A stretch of DNA of 64,000 nt from Brevundimonas alba (GTDB lineage Bacteria > Pseudomonadota > Alphaproteobacteria > Caulobacterales > Caulobacteraceae), in NCBI RefSeq assembly GCF_011927945.1, contig NZ_JAATJM010000001.1, positions 1,559,501 to 1,623,500 of the forward strand. Reading direction: 5' to 3'. Each line of letters starts with the position of its first letter. Position 1 is the stretch's first letter. The translations under genes and the position numbers were made by a program. The notes below the pieces were generated by a model. The model was not told where the DNA came from. It searched no databases and worked only from the letters and a program-made list of their open reading frames with translations. Of the stretch, positions 23,659 to 34,161 are shown piece after piece.

Positions 23659-25860
23659 TCAGGCCAGACCGACCGGCGCGTCCGCGATCAGAACCTCCCG
23701 CGCCGCGACGCAGACCTCATCGAAGGCCCCGATGATATGATAGAGCGAGCTGGCCGGAGCCGGCTCGTCGACGAAGCTCCCGTCGGGCTGCAACTTGTCC
23801 CGCCACGTTCCGTTGGCGCAGAGGTAGCGGTTCAGGCCACGCATCGCCTTTCCGGCCTCGGCCAGTCGCTCCCGCCGCTCATCGCCGTCAGACAGCGCCG
23901 CCATCGCCAGAGCGGCGCGCAGCCATTCCGTCTGCGGCCACAGGCGGGCGCCAGCGCTGCGGACCTTGAGCACGTCGTCGAGTTGGTCGATCGCCACACC
24001 GCGGCGCGGATCGACGCCGCGCAGGCCGTGGGCGTACAGCTTGCGGGCTGCGGCCATGGCGGCCGCGTCCTGCCGGGCCAGAGCGTGACGCGACAGCAGC
24101 CAGCTCCATTCGAACTGATGCCCCGGCTCGACCAGATGCCCGTCCTCGCCCGGCGCGGGCCGCCAGTCGGCGTCGAAGAACTCGCGCAGGAAGCCGCGCT
24201 CAGGGTCGATCAGGCGCGTCAGGGCCAGGCTGGCGATGGTGTCGGCGATACCGTTCCAGCGGTCGTCCACCCCTCGCGCCGACCAGGCCTGCGCGGCCTC
24301 GAACAGATGCATGTTGGCGTTGGCCTGGAACGGGTGATCGCCCGCCTCGCGCCAGCCGCCGCCGGGGAGACGTTCCGCCTCCAGCCGATCCAGAAGAGTC
24401 CTCGCCTGAGCCTCGCAGCGCTCCGGAAGGATGCCGGCTTCGTGCGCCGCCGCCAGGGCCAGCAGGGCGAAAGCCTGCTCATACAGCACGGCGGTATCAT
24501 CGAGGACCGTTCCGTCCGTGTTCAGGGCATTGCGGATCGCGCCGTCCTCACGGACGTAGCCATCGAGGAACCGGTTGAGCCCCGCCTCCGCCCGTTCGCG
24601 CCACGGCCCCTGCCAGCCGAGCGCACCCGCCCGGCACAGGACGAAAATCTGTCGGCTCTGCACACGCGCTCGCCGTCGGCTCTCGCTATGGCGGCCCTCC
24701 AGCGTCAGGGCCTCGACGAAGGCGCCGTCGGGGTGGACGCCAAGCGTGGTCCATAGGGGCAGGGCGGCGGTTCGCATCCAGTCGCCAAAGCGCGCGAACG
24801 GCGCCGCCTCTCGCCGCTCGGGGATGTCGGCGTGGCCGGGCGCTTCGGTCCTGATCCGATCGACGATGGCCTTGACCTGCTGGGCGCGGTCGAGGGCGCA
24901 GACGAGAACGGCGTCTGGTTCGACGATCACCGCCAGGTTCGACACGCCCAGCGTCGCTACCACCATGCCGTCCGGGACGCGGACGAGACAGCTCTCGCTG
25001 TCGACGGCGATGTGAATGCCGGATTGGCCCTCGCCGGTGTCCATCACCGAGTCCCAGGCGCCGACGTCGGACCATGCGAAATGGACCGGCAGGACGGAGG
25101 TTCGCCCGCTCTTCTCCATGACGGCATAGTCGATCGAGATCTTGGGCGCCGAACGGAAGGCGTCGCCGAGGCGTATCACCGGACCCGTTTCACCGCTGGC
25201 CGGGAGCGATGCCCGAACCTGCACCCCGATTTCGGGCGCGTGGGCGGCCAGGTCGTCCATTAACGTGCGGGCCGCGACGATGAAATTGCCGCTGTTCCAC
25301 AGATAGCCCTCGGCGACGTAGCGGGCCGCGGTGGCGGTATCCGGCTTCTCGACGAACCGTTTGACCGGGGCGAGGCCGGGCCCCGACGGGCAGATGTAGC
25401 CGTAGGCCGAAGAGGGCGAGGTCGGGGTGACTCCAAGGGTGACGATCCGCCCTTGCGCCGCTTCAGTCGCGGCTATGCGCACCGCCTCCCGAAAGGCCTC
25501 GGCGTCCGGGATGTGGTGGTCCGAGGCCATGATGGCGGCTACGCCTGTGGGGTCCAGCGCCTCGATGAAGGCGGCGGCCGCGGCCATGGCGGGACCGGAG
25601 TCGCGCGCCTCCGGCTCAAGCAGGACGATCGCCTCCGCCTCGATTTCGGCAAGCTGGGCGGCGACAGCGTCCGCATGACCCGCGCCGGCGACCACGATGA
25701 CCCGGCCATCCGACGCCAGCGGCGCGACCCTCAGCACGGTGCTCTGGAACAGGGAGTGCTCACCCGTGAGGGCGAGGAACTGCTTGGGCCGTCCGGGACG
25801 GGAGGCGGGCCAGAGGCGCGAGCCGGCTCCGCCGCACATGATCACCGGATAGATCGTCAT
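23659..25860 (-). CDS. Fused mannose-1-phosphate guanylyltransferase / AGE-family isomerase
   Basis: The 733-residue protein joins two enzymes. Residues 1-340 form a GDP-mannose pyrophosphorylase: VIMCGGAGSRLWPASRPGRPKQF at the N-terminus (read in two parts: nucleotide loop GGAGSRLWP and PKQF), VEKPDTATA, and FAWSDVGAWDS. From about residue 365 an N-acylglucosamine-2-epimerase-type barrel follows, with ANANMHLFEAAQAW, EPGHQFEWSWLL, LWPQTEWLRAAL and PASSLYHIIGAF. AGE-fold proteins include mannose-6-phosphate isomerases, so the fusion would supply GDP-mannose from fructose-6-phosphate if a phosphomannomutase exists elsewhere. This is analogous to AlgA/ManC but with a different isomerase fold. 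The product feeds Gmd (51541-52656). It starts at ATG 25860. Confidence 0.9.
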   Translation of the reverse strand: MTIYPVIMCGGAGSRLWPASRPGRPKQFLALTGEHSLFQSTVLRVAPLASDGRVIVVAGAGHADAVAAQLAEIEAEAIVLLEPEARDSGPAMAAAAAFIEALDPTGVAAIMASDHHIPDAEAFREAVRIAATEAAQGRIVTLGVTPTSPSSAYGYICPSGPGLAPVKRFVEKPDTATAARYVAEGYLWNSGNFIVAARTLMDDLAAHAPEIGVQVRASLPASGETGPVIRLGDAFRSAPKISIDYAVMEKSGRTSVLPVHFAWSDVGAWDSVMDTGEGQSGIHIAVDSESCLVRVPDGMVVATLGVSNLAVIVEPDAVLVCALDRAQQVKAIVDRIRTEAPGHADIPERREAAPFARFGDWMRTAALPLWTTLGVHPDGAFVEALTLEGRHSESRRRARVQSRQIFVLCRAGALGWQGPWRERAEAGLNRFLDGYVREDGAIRNALNTDGTVLDDTAVLYEQAFALLALAAAHEAGILPERCEAQARTLLDRLEAERLPGGGWREAGDHPFQANANMHLFEAAQAWSARGVDDRWNGIADTIASLALTRLIDPERGFLREFFDADWRPAPGEDGHLVEPGHQFEWSWLLSRHALARQDAAAMAAARKLYAHGLRGVDPRRGVAIDQLDDVLKVRSAGARLWPQTEWLRAALAMAALSDGDERRERLAEAGKAMRGLNRYLCANGTWRDKLQPDGSFVDEPAPASSLYHIIGAFDEVCVAAREVLIADAPVGLA

Positions 25861-26266
25861 CGGCCCCCCACGCCCTGGTCGTGTCGTGTTCTAGCGGCTC
25901 AAGGGCGCTGCGTCTCCCTTTCGGCGCAGCGCAATGGCTGCGACCGGTGTCAGGCCTCCAATCGGCCCTAGAGAAATCGCGAGTTCTGAAGAGCTGTCGT
26001 CTCAAATATATATTTTCCGAAACCCTTGTTACGCCTGTGGGGTGCAGGCAGGTGACAGCTTGGCCGGAAATGGCTAAGACGCCGGAACTTTTTCGGGTTT
26101 CGGTGATTGGAGGCCGTCGGGGGATTGTCGCGGGGGCTTGCGCGACCGTTTCCTTCTGATCGGCATAGAAGTGAAGGGACCGACTGTTTTCGTCACCATA
26201 CTGCGATGACGCGCACTTATACTGTGGGCGACGCCGGTTTGGGGTCATATCAGCGGCGGAACTGAC
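25861..26266 (+). promoter_or_regulatory. Intergenic region with AT-rich tract and -10-like box before the dehydratase gene
   Basis: These 406 bp separate two divergent genes and hold no convincing ORF. An AT-rich tract (AAATATATATTTT) at 26005-26015 is conspicuous in this GC-rich DNA. TATACT at 26218-26223 lies 43 bp before the TTG start at 26267 and is a candidate -10 box, without a clear -35 partner. Confidence 0.35.
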
Positions 26267-28204
26267 TTGGGCATTGCAAACACGCTGATTATCCGGGGAC
26301 TGAAGGTAACCGCGCGCGCCGGCATCCGGGTGGCGGCGGTGATCGCCGCCTATATGCTGGTGGCGGGCCATGGCCTGACTCCGGCCGGAGTTCTCCGGGC
26401 CGCTGAAGCGGCGTGGCCGCACGCGATGGCGTTCGCCGTCCTGGGTCTCGCGCTCGACCTGGCGTTCCGGACAGACCGCGCCCTGTGGCGCTATGTTTCC
26501 ATCGTCGACATCGGTCCGCTGGTCCGCAACTCCGTCCTGTCGGCCTTCATCTTCCTCGCCTTCAACTTCTTCCTCGAGCGGGGCGCGTCCCTGCCCCGCA
26601 CGACACTGCTTATCCTGCCGGTGCTCGACATCGTCATGACGCTGGCCTTGGTGCTGGTGCGGCGGATCGCCCACGACAAGGACGCCCTGAGAAGCCTCGT
26701 CCCCTTCCTCGGCAAGCAGGACGACCGCAGCCCGCTCATTCTGGTCGGCCGAATGGATCGCGCGGACACCTTCCTGCGGGATCTGTCGCGCAGCGAGGAC
26801 GACTACCGTCCGGCGGGCATCGTCACCGAGTCAGCGGGAGCGGCGGCGCGGGAACTGCGCGGCGTGAAGGTTCTCGCTGGCGTTCAGCAGGCCGCGGACA
26901 TGCTCGAAGAGCTGGCGGAGCGCGGCGCCGAGCCGGCGATCGTATTCCTCGACGACTCCATCAGCCCGGCGGAGTTCGGCGTCGAGCGCCTGGGTCATCT
27001 GCGGACCGGCGGCGTCAAGCTGCTGCGTACCCCCAGCCTGGTCGAGGTCGGCGGCGCCGGCGACGACGGCGCGATGCGCGAGTTCCAGCTTGAAGAGCTG
27101 CTGGCGCGTCCGCCCGTTCGGCTCGATGACGCCCCGCTCAGGGCGCTGGTTGCGGGCCGGCGGGTGCTGGTCACCGGCGCCGGCGGCTCGATCGGCTCGG
27201 AAATCTGCCGGCAGGTCGCCAGCCTCGGCTGCGGGCATCTGGCGATGGTCGACAACTCGGAGTTCGGCCTGTTCAAGATCGATCAGGAGATCGGAGATCG
27301 CTGGCCGACCCTCTCGCGGCGCGAATATCTGTACGACGTCCGCAACAAGGCGCTGCTGAACGACTGTTTCGAGGACGTGCGCCCGGACGTCGTCTTCCAC
27401 GCCGCGGCCCTGAAGCATGTGCCGCTGATGGAGCGGCATCCCTGCGAGAGCGTGCTGACCAATGTCGTCGGCACCTGGAACGTGGCCGAAGCGGCCAACG
27501 CCGCCGGCGTCAAGCACATGGTCTTCATCTCGACCGACAAGGCTGTCGATCCGCCGAACGTGATGGGCGCGACCAAGCGTCTGGCCGAGGCGGTCGTGCG
27601 CGCGCAGCAGACCAGCGCCGGCAACACCCGGTTCAGCGTCGTCCGGTTCGGCAATGTGCTGGGCTCCGCCGGCTCGGTGGTGCCGACCTTCCGGGCGCAG
27701 ATCGAGCGCGGCGGCCCCGTGACGGTGACCCATCCGGATATCGAGCGCTACTTCATGACCATCCCCGAGGCCGTGCAGCTGGTCCTGCACGCCACGGCGC
27801 ATTCGGCGCGGCAGACGGACGGTCCGCTGGGCGTCTTCGTGCTCGACATGGGCAAGCCGGTGAAGATCATGGATCTGGCCCGTCAGCTGATCGAGCTGTC
27901 CGGCAAGACGCCCGGGCGGGATATCGAGATCGAGGTCACCGGCCTGCGCCCCGGCGAGAAGCTGTTCGAGGAGCTGGTCGATTCCAGCGAGGTCTCGGAG
28001 ATGTGCGGCCAGAGCCTGATGTGCGTCACCGACCGCATCCAAGGGGCGCGCATGACCGAGCAGACCGTGCACAAGCTGGAGCGGGTCGCCCGTCAGGGTG
28101 ACGATGCGGCGACGCGGACGCTGATCTTCGAAACCCTCGCCAAGGTCCGCGCGGTGTCGTCGGAAGAGATGTCGGCGGCGGTGCTGCCGATGCGCCGGGC
28201 CTGA
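26267..28204 (+). CDS. FlaA1/PglF/WbpM-type membrane nucleotide-sugar 4,6-dehydratase
   Basis: The 645-residue protein has the full architecture of membrane-bound UDP-GlcNAc dehydratases. Four transmembrane segments lie within residues 15-140, then a CoA-binding-like Rossmann domain (about 155-260), then the catalytic SDR domain with VLVTGAGGSIGSEICRQ (read as GAGGSIGS, near residue 303), HAAALKHVPLMERHP and STDKAVDPPNVMGATKR. The MxxxK in place of YxxxK is characteristic of PglF/WbpM. It would convert UDP-GlcNAc to the 4-keto-6-deoxy intermediate used by the CBS-aminotransferase encoded 0.6 kb away, convergently. The first in-frame start giving the whole first helix is TTG 26267; GTG or ATG codons lie further in, so the exact start is uncertain. 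Confidence 0.92.
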   Translation: MGIANTLIIRGLKVTARAGIRVAAVIAAYMLVAGHGLTPAGVLRAAEAAWPHAMAFAVLGLALDLAFRTDRALWRYVSIVDIGPLVRNSVLSAFIFLAFNFFLERGASLPRTTLLILPVLDIVMTLALVLVRRIAHDKDALRSLVPFLGKQDDRSPLILVGRMDRADTFLRDLSRSEDDYRPAGIVTESAGAAARELRGVKVLAGVQQAADMLEELAERGAEPAIVFLDDSISPAEFGVERLGHLRTGGVKLLRTPSLVEVGGAGDDGAMREFQLEELLARPPVRLDDAPLRALVAGRRVLVTGAGGSIGSEICRQVASLGCGHLAMVDNSEFGLFKIDQEIGDRWPTLSRREYLYDVRNKALLNDCFEDVRPDVVFHAAALKHVPLMERHPCESVLTNVVGTWNVAEAANAAGVKHMVFISTDKAVDPPNVMGATKRLAEAVVRAQQTSAGNTRFSVVRFGNVLGSAGSVVPTFRAQIERGGPVTVTHPDIERYFMTIPEAVQLVLHATAHSARQTDGPLGVFVLDMGKPVKIMDLARQLIELSGKTPGRDIEIEVTGLRPGEKLFEELVDSSEVSEMCGQSLMCVTDRIQGARMTEQTVHKLERVARQGDDAATRTLIFETLAKVRAVSSEEMSAAVLPMRRA

Positions 28205-28213
28205 CCGCGGCGG

Positions 28214-28230
28214 CCGGTCCGGCGGACCGG
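28214..28230. terminator. Hairpin between convergent dehydratase and phosphoglycosyltransferase genes
   Basis: CCGGTCC-GGC-GGACCGG is a perfect 7-bp inverted repeat in the 27-bp gap between two convergent stop codons. It lacks a T tract, so bidirectional termination is only suggested by placement. Confidence 0.4.
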
Positions 28231-28231
28231 A

Positions 28232-28792
28232 CTAGTGCGAAATGTCCTTGGCCCGCACGACCTTGCCGACGGTCATCCAGATCGTCTTCAGGTCCATGCC
28301 GAAGGTCCGGTTCTGCAGATATTCGACGTCCAGCCGGACCTTGTCGGGAATGGGCAGTTCGTCCCGACCGTTGACCTGGGCCCAGCCGGTCAGGCCGGGA
28401 CGCAGCCGGTGAACGCCGAGCTCCGTGCGCAGGGCGATCAGGTCGTCCTGGTTGAACAGGGCGGGACGCGGACCCACGATCGACATGTCGCCGACGAGGA
28501 TGCTCCACAGCTGCGGCAGTTCATCCAGGCTGCTCTTGCGCAGGAAGCCGCCGATCGGGGTCAGCCAGGCGGTGGTGTCGCTGAGCAGATGAGTGGCGAC
28601 CGCCGGCGTCTCGATACGCATCGAGCGGAACTTGGGCATCCGGAACAGCCGGTTCTCCCGACCGACGCGGTCGGACCAGTAGATCGCCGGCCCCTTCGAC
28701 GTCGCGCGCACGGCGATGGCCACGGCCAGCATGGGAAGGGCGAAGACGATCAGCGCGCCCAGCGCCATGATGAAGTCGAACGCGCGCTTCAT
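28232..28792 (-). CDS. Small monotopic phosphoglycosyltransferase (PglC-like)
   Basis: The 186-residue protein is a minimal bacterial sugar transferase. It starts [22 protein letters not shown] (a re-entrant membrane helix), continues [31 protein letters not shown] and [11 protein letters not shown], and ends with [15 protein letters not shown]. The Asp-Glu dyad in SLDELPQ is the catalytic pair of PglC-type enzymes. Unlike WbaP it has no N-terminal four-helix domain. It should transfer a phosphosugar, plausibly UDP-diNAc-bacillosamine or a related sugar, to undecaprenyl phosphate to start the glycan. It is the last gene of the 34079-28232 operon, 4 bp after the aminotransferase gene. Confidence 0.93.
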   Translation of the reverse strand: MKRAFDFIMALGALIVFALPMLAVAIAVRATSKGPAIYWSDRVGRENRLFRMPKFRSMRIETPAVATHLLSDTTAWLTPIGGFLRKSSLDELPQLWSILVGDMSIVGPRPALFNQDDLIALRTELGVHRLRPGLTGWAQVNGRDELPIPDKVRLDVEYLQNRTFGMDLKTIWMTVGKVVRAKDISH

Positions 28793-28796
28793 GGGT

Positions 28797-30268
<1,472 letters not shown>

Positions 30269-30272
<4 letters not shown>

Positions 30273-30892
30273 GCGTTGCAGCTTCCCCCCGGCGCTTTCG
30301 CGTCCGGCCATGTCTCGTCGGATTGCAGGTCCCGGCTGACGACCGCGCCCGGCGCGACCACAGCGCCGGGGCCTACCGTTCGTCCGGTCGGCACGACGGC
30401 GCCGGGGCCCACGGTCGCCCTCTCGCCGATCGTCACCCCGCCGCCGAGCGCGGCGTTGGCGCCGATGAAGGCGTGATCGCCGATCCGGCTGTCATGTTCG
30501 ACGACCGCCCCGTGATTGACGATCACATTCCGGCCGACGACGGCCCCCGGCCCGACCACCGCCAGTGCTCCGACGAAGGCGCCGTCGCCGATCCGTGCCA
30601 AGGGCGAGAGCGAGGCCGAGGGGTGTCGCACCGCCACCGGCCGCGCGCCTGCGGCCTCAGCGGCGAGGAAGAGACGGGCGCGGACGGCGTTGGCTCCGAC
30701 CGCGACATGCACCGCCTGCCCTGATAGCCGTTCGTCGATCTCGGGACAGTCCACGGTGACGCCGAGCACCTCCGCGCCCTGCATCTCGGGCCGGCCGTCG
30801 CGAACCCGCAGTCCACCGCGATCGGCGCCGCCGGCGAGCAGCGCGTCGATGACGACCTTGCAGTGACCTCCGCCCCCGATCAGATGGATCAT
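30269..30892 (-). CDS. NeuD/PglD-like sugar O/N-acetyltransferase
   Basis: The 207-residue protein has an N-terminal Rossmann-like nucleotide-sugar domain (MIHLIGGGGHCKVVIDALL) and a left-handed beta-helix of hexapeptide repeats (residues 85-195). The catalytic His lies in VNHGAVVEHDSRIG, in the position of PglD His125. It overlaps the CBS-aminotransferase start (ATGA) and begins 1 bp after neuC, so the product pair is probably made together. In the predicted pathway it N-acetylates the 4-amino sugar to give UDP-N,N'-diacetylbacillosamine, the substrate of the hydrolysing epimerase. NeuD-type sialic acid O-acetyltransferase is the alternative. Confidence 0.88.
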
Positions 30893-30893
30893 C

Positions 30894-32030
30894 TCAGTAC
30901 CGGTTCACCTTCATCAGCAGGGCGTCGTCGATGACCGCGCTGGCCAGATGCGCCGTGATCCGCTCCGCCGCCGTGCCGCCCGGAACGCTGTAGATGTTGT
31001 CCGTCGGATAGCGTCCGTGGGCCAGCAGGTCGCGGAGGCCGGCGCCGACCGCCTCGGCCGTGATCGGGACATCGGTCGTATTGGCGTTGCGCTCGCGCAG
31101 GTTCTGGCGCCGCCCGACGTTGAGCACCGGCGTGCCGAAGCTCGAGGCCTCGGTGATGCCCGAACTGGAGTTGCCGACCATCAGATCGGCCACGGCGAGA
31201 GCGGCGAGGAAGTCCGGGCGCGCCAGATGGGTGCGAAGTTGCACGTCCAGCCGATGCTCCGCGTCGCGGAGGGCCTGCCGGACCCCGTCGCTGCCGGCGT
31301 CGGCGTTGGGCATCAGCGCCAGCAGCTGAAAACCCGCGGCCAGGATTTGGTCGACCAGAATGGCGGTGTCGGAGGCGGCGCGATCCGCCTCCTGCAGCAC
31401 GGGGTGATAGACCATCAGCGCGAAGGGGCGCGCCGGATCGAGGCCTTGCGCCGCCATGACGGCCGCGCGGTCAGGCAGGGGGCCATCGGTCAGGCCGTCG
31501 ATGCCCGGCGCGCCGACGACATGCACGTGCTCGGGAGCCTCGCCCATGCGGATCAGCCGCTCACGCGCGCCCTCGGTGGCGGCGAAATGCAGATGGGACA
31601 GCTTCGAGATGGCGTGCCGGATGGGCTCGTCGACGGTGCCGGAGCGCTCGCCGCCGCAGACATGGGCCACCGGCAGGTTCAGGTGGATGGCGGCTATGGC
31701 CCCGGCCAGCATCTCGCCCCGGTCGCCGAGCAGCAGGACGATATCGGGCCGCGCCGCCTCCATGGCGTCGACGAAGGCCGGGATCATCGCCCCGATGCCC
31801 CGCGCCATGGTCGCGCCGGTCGCCGGTTCCAGCGCCACGGGCACGCGGTCCACGATGTCGAAGCCCGCCGCTGCCACTTCGTCCACGGTGTGGCCGTGCT
31901 CGCGGGACAGATGCATGCCGGTGACGATAACCGACAGCGACAGGTCCGGATGACCGTCGATGGCCAGCAGGGTGCGCTGCATCAGGCCGAAGTCGGCCCG
32001 GGTCCCGCTGACATAGCAGATGCGGCGCAT
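30894..32030 (-). CDS. neuC: Hydrolysing UDP-sugar 2-epimerase (NeuC/LegG family)
   Basis: ATG 32030 lies 2 bp after the neuB stop and starts directly at MRRICYVSGTRADFG, the family N-terminus; a GTG/ATG upstream would only add residues inside neuB. The 378-residue protein shows GTRADFG, HVCGGERSGTVDEPIRHAISK and NSSSGITEASSFGTPVLNVGRRQ. The family releases UDP and inverts C2, giving free ManNAc or, for LegG, 2,4-diacetamido-2,4,6-trideoxymannose. The adjacent dehydratase, aminotransferase and acetyltransferase indicate the LegG-type substrate rather than plain UDP-GlcNAc. The free hexose then goes to NeuB. Substrate assignment is inference from context. Confidence 0.93.
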   Translation of the reverse strand: MRRICYVSGTRADFGLMQRTLLAIDGHPDLSLSVIVTGMHLSREHGHTVDEVAAAGFDIVDRVPVALEPATGATMARGIGAMIPAFVDAMEAARPDIVLLLGDRGEMLAGAIAAIHLNLPVAHVCGGERSGTVDEPIRHAISKLSHLHFAATEGARERLIRMGEAPEHVHVVGAPGIDGLTDGPLPDRAAVMAAQGLDPARPFALMVYHPVLQEADRAASDTAILVDQILAAGFQLLALMPNADAGSDGVRQALRDAEHRLDVQLRTHLARPDFLAALAVADLMVGNSSSGITEASSFGTPVLNVGRRQNLRERNANTTDVPITAEAVGAGLRDLLAHGRYPTDNIYSVPGGTAAERITAHLASAVIDDALLMKVNRY

Positions 32031-32032
32031 CG

Positions 32033-33064
32033 TCAGGCCAGATGCTCCCACTGCAGGGGGTGGCCTTCCTCGATCGGGGCGGTGAGCGTCCGGCCCAGCA
32101 CCTCGTCCAGCGCCTTGGCCGGGATTCCCGATGCCGGTCGCAGCAGGATCACGTCCTCCAGTCCCAGCACGTGACCTGCGGGCAGGGCGCGGCGGGCGGT
32201 GACCGAGCGCCTAACCACCGCGCGAACCGGTATTTCGGAGGCCGTAGGCGCCTTGACCGGAGAGCCGAGCGCCGCCTCGACGTCGCGGATCTGGCGGATC
32301 AGGGCGGTCAGTTCATGCGGTTCCAGCGATGCGCGGTGGTCCGGGCCGGGCAGGGTGTTGTCGAGGGTGAAATGCTTCTCGATGACCGTCGCACCCATGG
32401 CCACGGCGGCGGTCGAGACCGCCAGTCCCAGGGTGTGATCGGAATAGCCGATCGGCAGACCGGTGACCTCGGCGATGCTCTGCATGGCGCGCAGGTTCAC
32501 GTCGGAGCAGGCCGCCGGATAGTTGGAGGTGCAGTGCAGAATGGTGACCGCCTCGCTCATCGGCGCTGTGAAGCCATGCCCCTCGCGAACCCGGGCGATC
32601 AGGGCGACGGCCTCCTCGATCTCCTGCATGTCGGCCATGCCTGTGGAGACGATCAGCGGCCGGTCCTTCGACGCCAGGAAGCGCAGGAAGGGGTGGTTGA
32701 CGATTTCGCCCGACGGCACCTTGATCCGCTTCATGCCGAGGTCGAGCAGGAAGTCGGCCGCCTCCTCGTCGAAGGGGGTCGACATGAACTCGATGCCCTG
32801 CTCGCGGCAGCGTTCCACCAGCCGGCGGTGCAGTTCGTCGGACATTTCCAGCGGGCGCACCATGTCGCGCTGGCTGCCCTCGCCGGTTTCGCGCTTCTGG
32901 TACTCGGCCTTCTCGGCGGTGGGGCCGATGACCTTGTCGGTCGAGAAGGTCTGGAACTTGATCGCGTCGGCCCCAGCGGCCCGCGCGGCATCGACCATGG
33001 CGAGCGCCCGGTCGGCGTCGCCGTTATGGTTCACACCCGCTTCGGCGATGATGAAGACGCTCAA
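32033..33064 (-). CDS. neuB: Nonulosonic acid synthase (NeuB/LegI family)
   Basis: The 343-residue enzyme starts at TTG 33064 (FIIAEAGVNHNGD follows) and has the NeuB TIM barrel with IKFQTF, RIKVPSGEI, LIVSTGMA, LHCTSNYPA, IGYSDHT and EKHFTLD, followed by a C-terminal antifreeze-like SAF domain (residues 285-343, RRSVTARRALPAGHVL). It condenses phosphoenolpyruvate with a mannosamine-type hexose. With the NeuC-like epimerase directly downstream and bacillosamine-type genes after it, the likely product is legionaminic acid. Pseudaminic synthase (PseI) is the alternative, but no PseB/PseG partner is seen. It leads the neuB-neuC-neuD-like-aminotransferase-phosphoglycosyltransferase run. The 103-bp gap 33065-33167 may carry a promoter. 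Confidence 0.94.
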   Translation of the reverse strand: MSVFIIAEAGVNHNGDADRALAMVDAARAAGADAIKFQTFSTDKVIGPTAEKAEYQKRETGEGSQRDMVRPLEMSDELHRRLVERCREQGIEFMSTPFDEEAADFLLDLGMKRIKVPSGEIVNHPFLRFLASKDRPLIVSTGMADMQEIEEAVALIARVREGHGFTAPMSEAVTILHCTSNYPAACSDVNLRAMQSIAEVTGLPIGYSDHTLGLAVSTAAVAMGATVIEKHFTLDNTLPGPDHRASLEPHELTALIRQIRDVEAALGSPVKAPTASEIPVRAVVRRSVTARRALPAGHVLGLEDVILLRPASGIPAKALDEVLGRTLTAPIEEGHPLQWEHLA

Positions 33065-33167
33065 TTCCAGACCCCTTCCAGGACGCGGCGGCGGGCGCCG
33101 TCACGCTTCGATGACCTAACCCATTCACCGCTTGCGAGAAAGCGCCGGGCGCCGTGTCCGCCTGTGT

Positions 33168-34079
33168 TCACGGGGTCCAGCCGAGGGTGTCGCGGGTGTG
33201 GGCGATGTCGACCTCCAGATCACCGAACAGCTGGGCGCTCATGGCGGAGCGGCCCGCCAACTTCAGCGCCAGCGCCAGTAGGCCGGTCGGCACTGGCAGC
33301 AGCCTGAGCGGCCGTCCCATATCGGCGGCCATGTCTTCCAGCAGTCGACGGGTGGACACAGGCGCGCCGTCGCTGACGAGGAAGGTCTGACCGGCCGCCG
33401 CCGGATGGTCGATGCAGATCGCGATCAGGTCGGCCAGCGTCTCGCGCGAAACCAGATCCCGCCGGTTGCGCGTGGCCAGGGCGAAGGGCAGGGGCAGGCC
33501 GCGCGCGATGAAGCGCGCCAGCGTGCCCAGGTTGCCCTTTGGGTCCGGCCCGGTGATCAGCGGCGGCCGGATGATGACCAGTTCGAGGCCGGTCGTCGCC
33601 GCAGCCTCCGCCAACCCCAGCTCCCCTTCATGTTTCGACACGGCGTAGGGCGAATGGGGGCGAGGCGTGTCGATCGGGCGGAACGGTTCGCCACGGGTCT
33701 CGGCGCCGTTCACCCCGATGCTGGAGATGAAGATCAGCCGCCGGACGCCCGCGACCGCCGCCTGCCGCCCGAGCGCCACGGCCCCGTCGGCGTTGACCCT
33801 CCGGAACTCTGCCAAGGGATCGCCGGCTGTCTCGCGAAGCACGTGCGCCCGGGCGGCGCAGTGAATGACCGTCTCGACGCCGGACAGCGCCTCCGCCCAA
33901 TCCGTGTCAGGGCCCAGGTCTCCGACGGATACGGTTTCGACGCCCGCCGGCATCGGCGCGCCCGCCTGCCTTACGGCGGCGCGGACCGGGCGGCCGTCGG
34001 CGACGAGCCGGGCCACGACGGCGCCGCCGAGGAAACCGGTCGCACCGGTGACCAGCACCTTTCCGGTCCGGTTCGCCAT
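33168..34079 (-). CDS. NAD-dependent nucleotide-sugar epimerase/dehydratase
   Basis: The 303-residue extended SDR starts at ATG 34079. It shows VLVTGATGFLGGAVV (residues 8-22), VIHCAARAHV, FISSIGVNG and the catalytic SPYAVSKHEGE, then IIRPPLITGP. It resembles UDP-glucose/UDP-GlcNAc 4-epimerases and quinovosamine-type 4-reductases (WbpV/WbpK group) often placed next to small phosphoglycosyltransferases. A 4-reductase acting on the keto sugar of the FlaA1-type dehydratase (giving UDP-FucNAc or UDP-QuiNAc) is a plausible role, so the initiating sugar could be either this or bacillosamine. It is upstream of neuB on the same strand and divergent from the plus-strand acetyltransferase. Confidence 0.88.
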   Translation of the reverse strand: MANRTGKVLVTGATGFLGGAVVARLVADGRPVRAAVRQAGAPMPAGVETVSVGDLGPDTDWAEALSGVETVIHCAARAHVLRETAGDPLAEFRRVNADGAVALGRQAAVAGVRRLIFISSIGVNGAETRGEPFRPIDTPRPHSPYAVSKHEGELGLAEAAATTGLELVIIRPPLITGPDPKGNLGTLARFIARGLPLPFALATRNRRDLVSRETLADLIAICIDHPAAAGQTFLVSDGAPVSTRRLLEDMAADMGRPLRLLPVPTGLLALALKLAGRSAMSAQLFGDLEVDIAHTRDTLGWTP

Positions 34080-34161
34080 CTGTCATCCCCGCTGAACGCC
34101 GTTGGAGCCGACCCTTAGCCCGGCGGTGGCGAGGGTCATATGACTATGCCAGTATCGCCCC

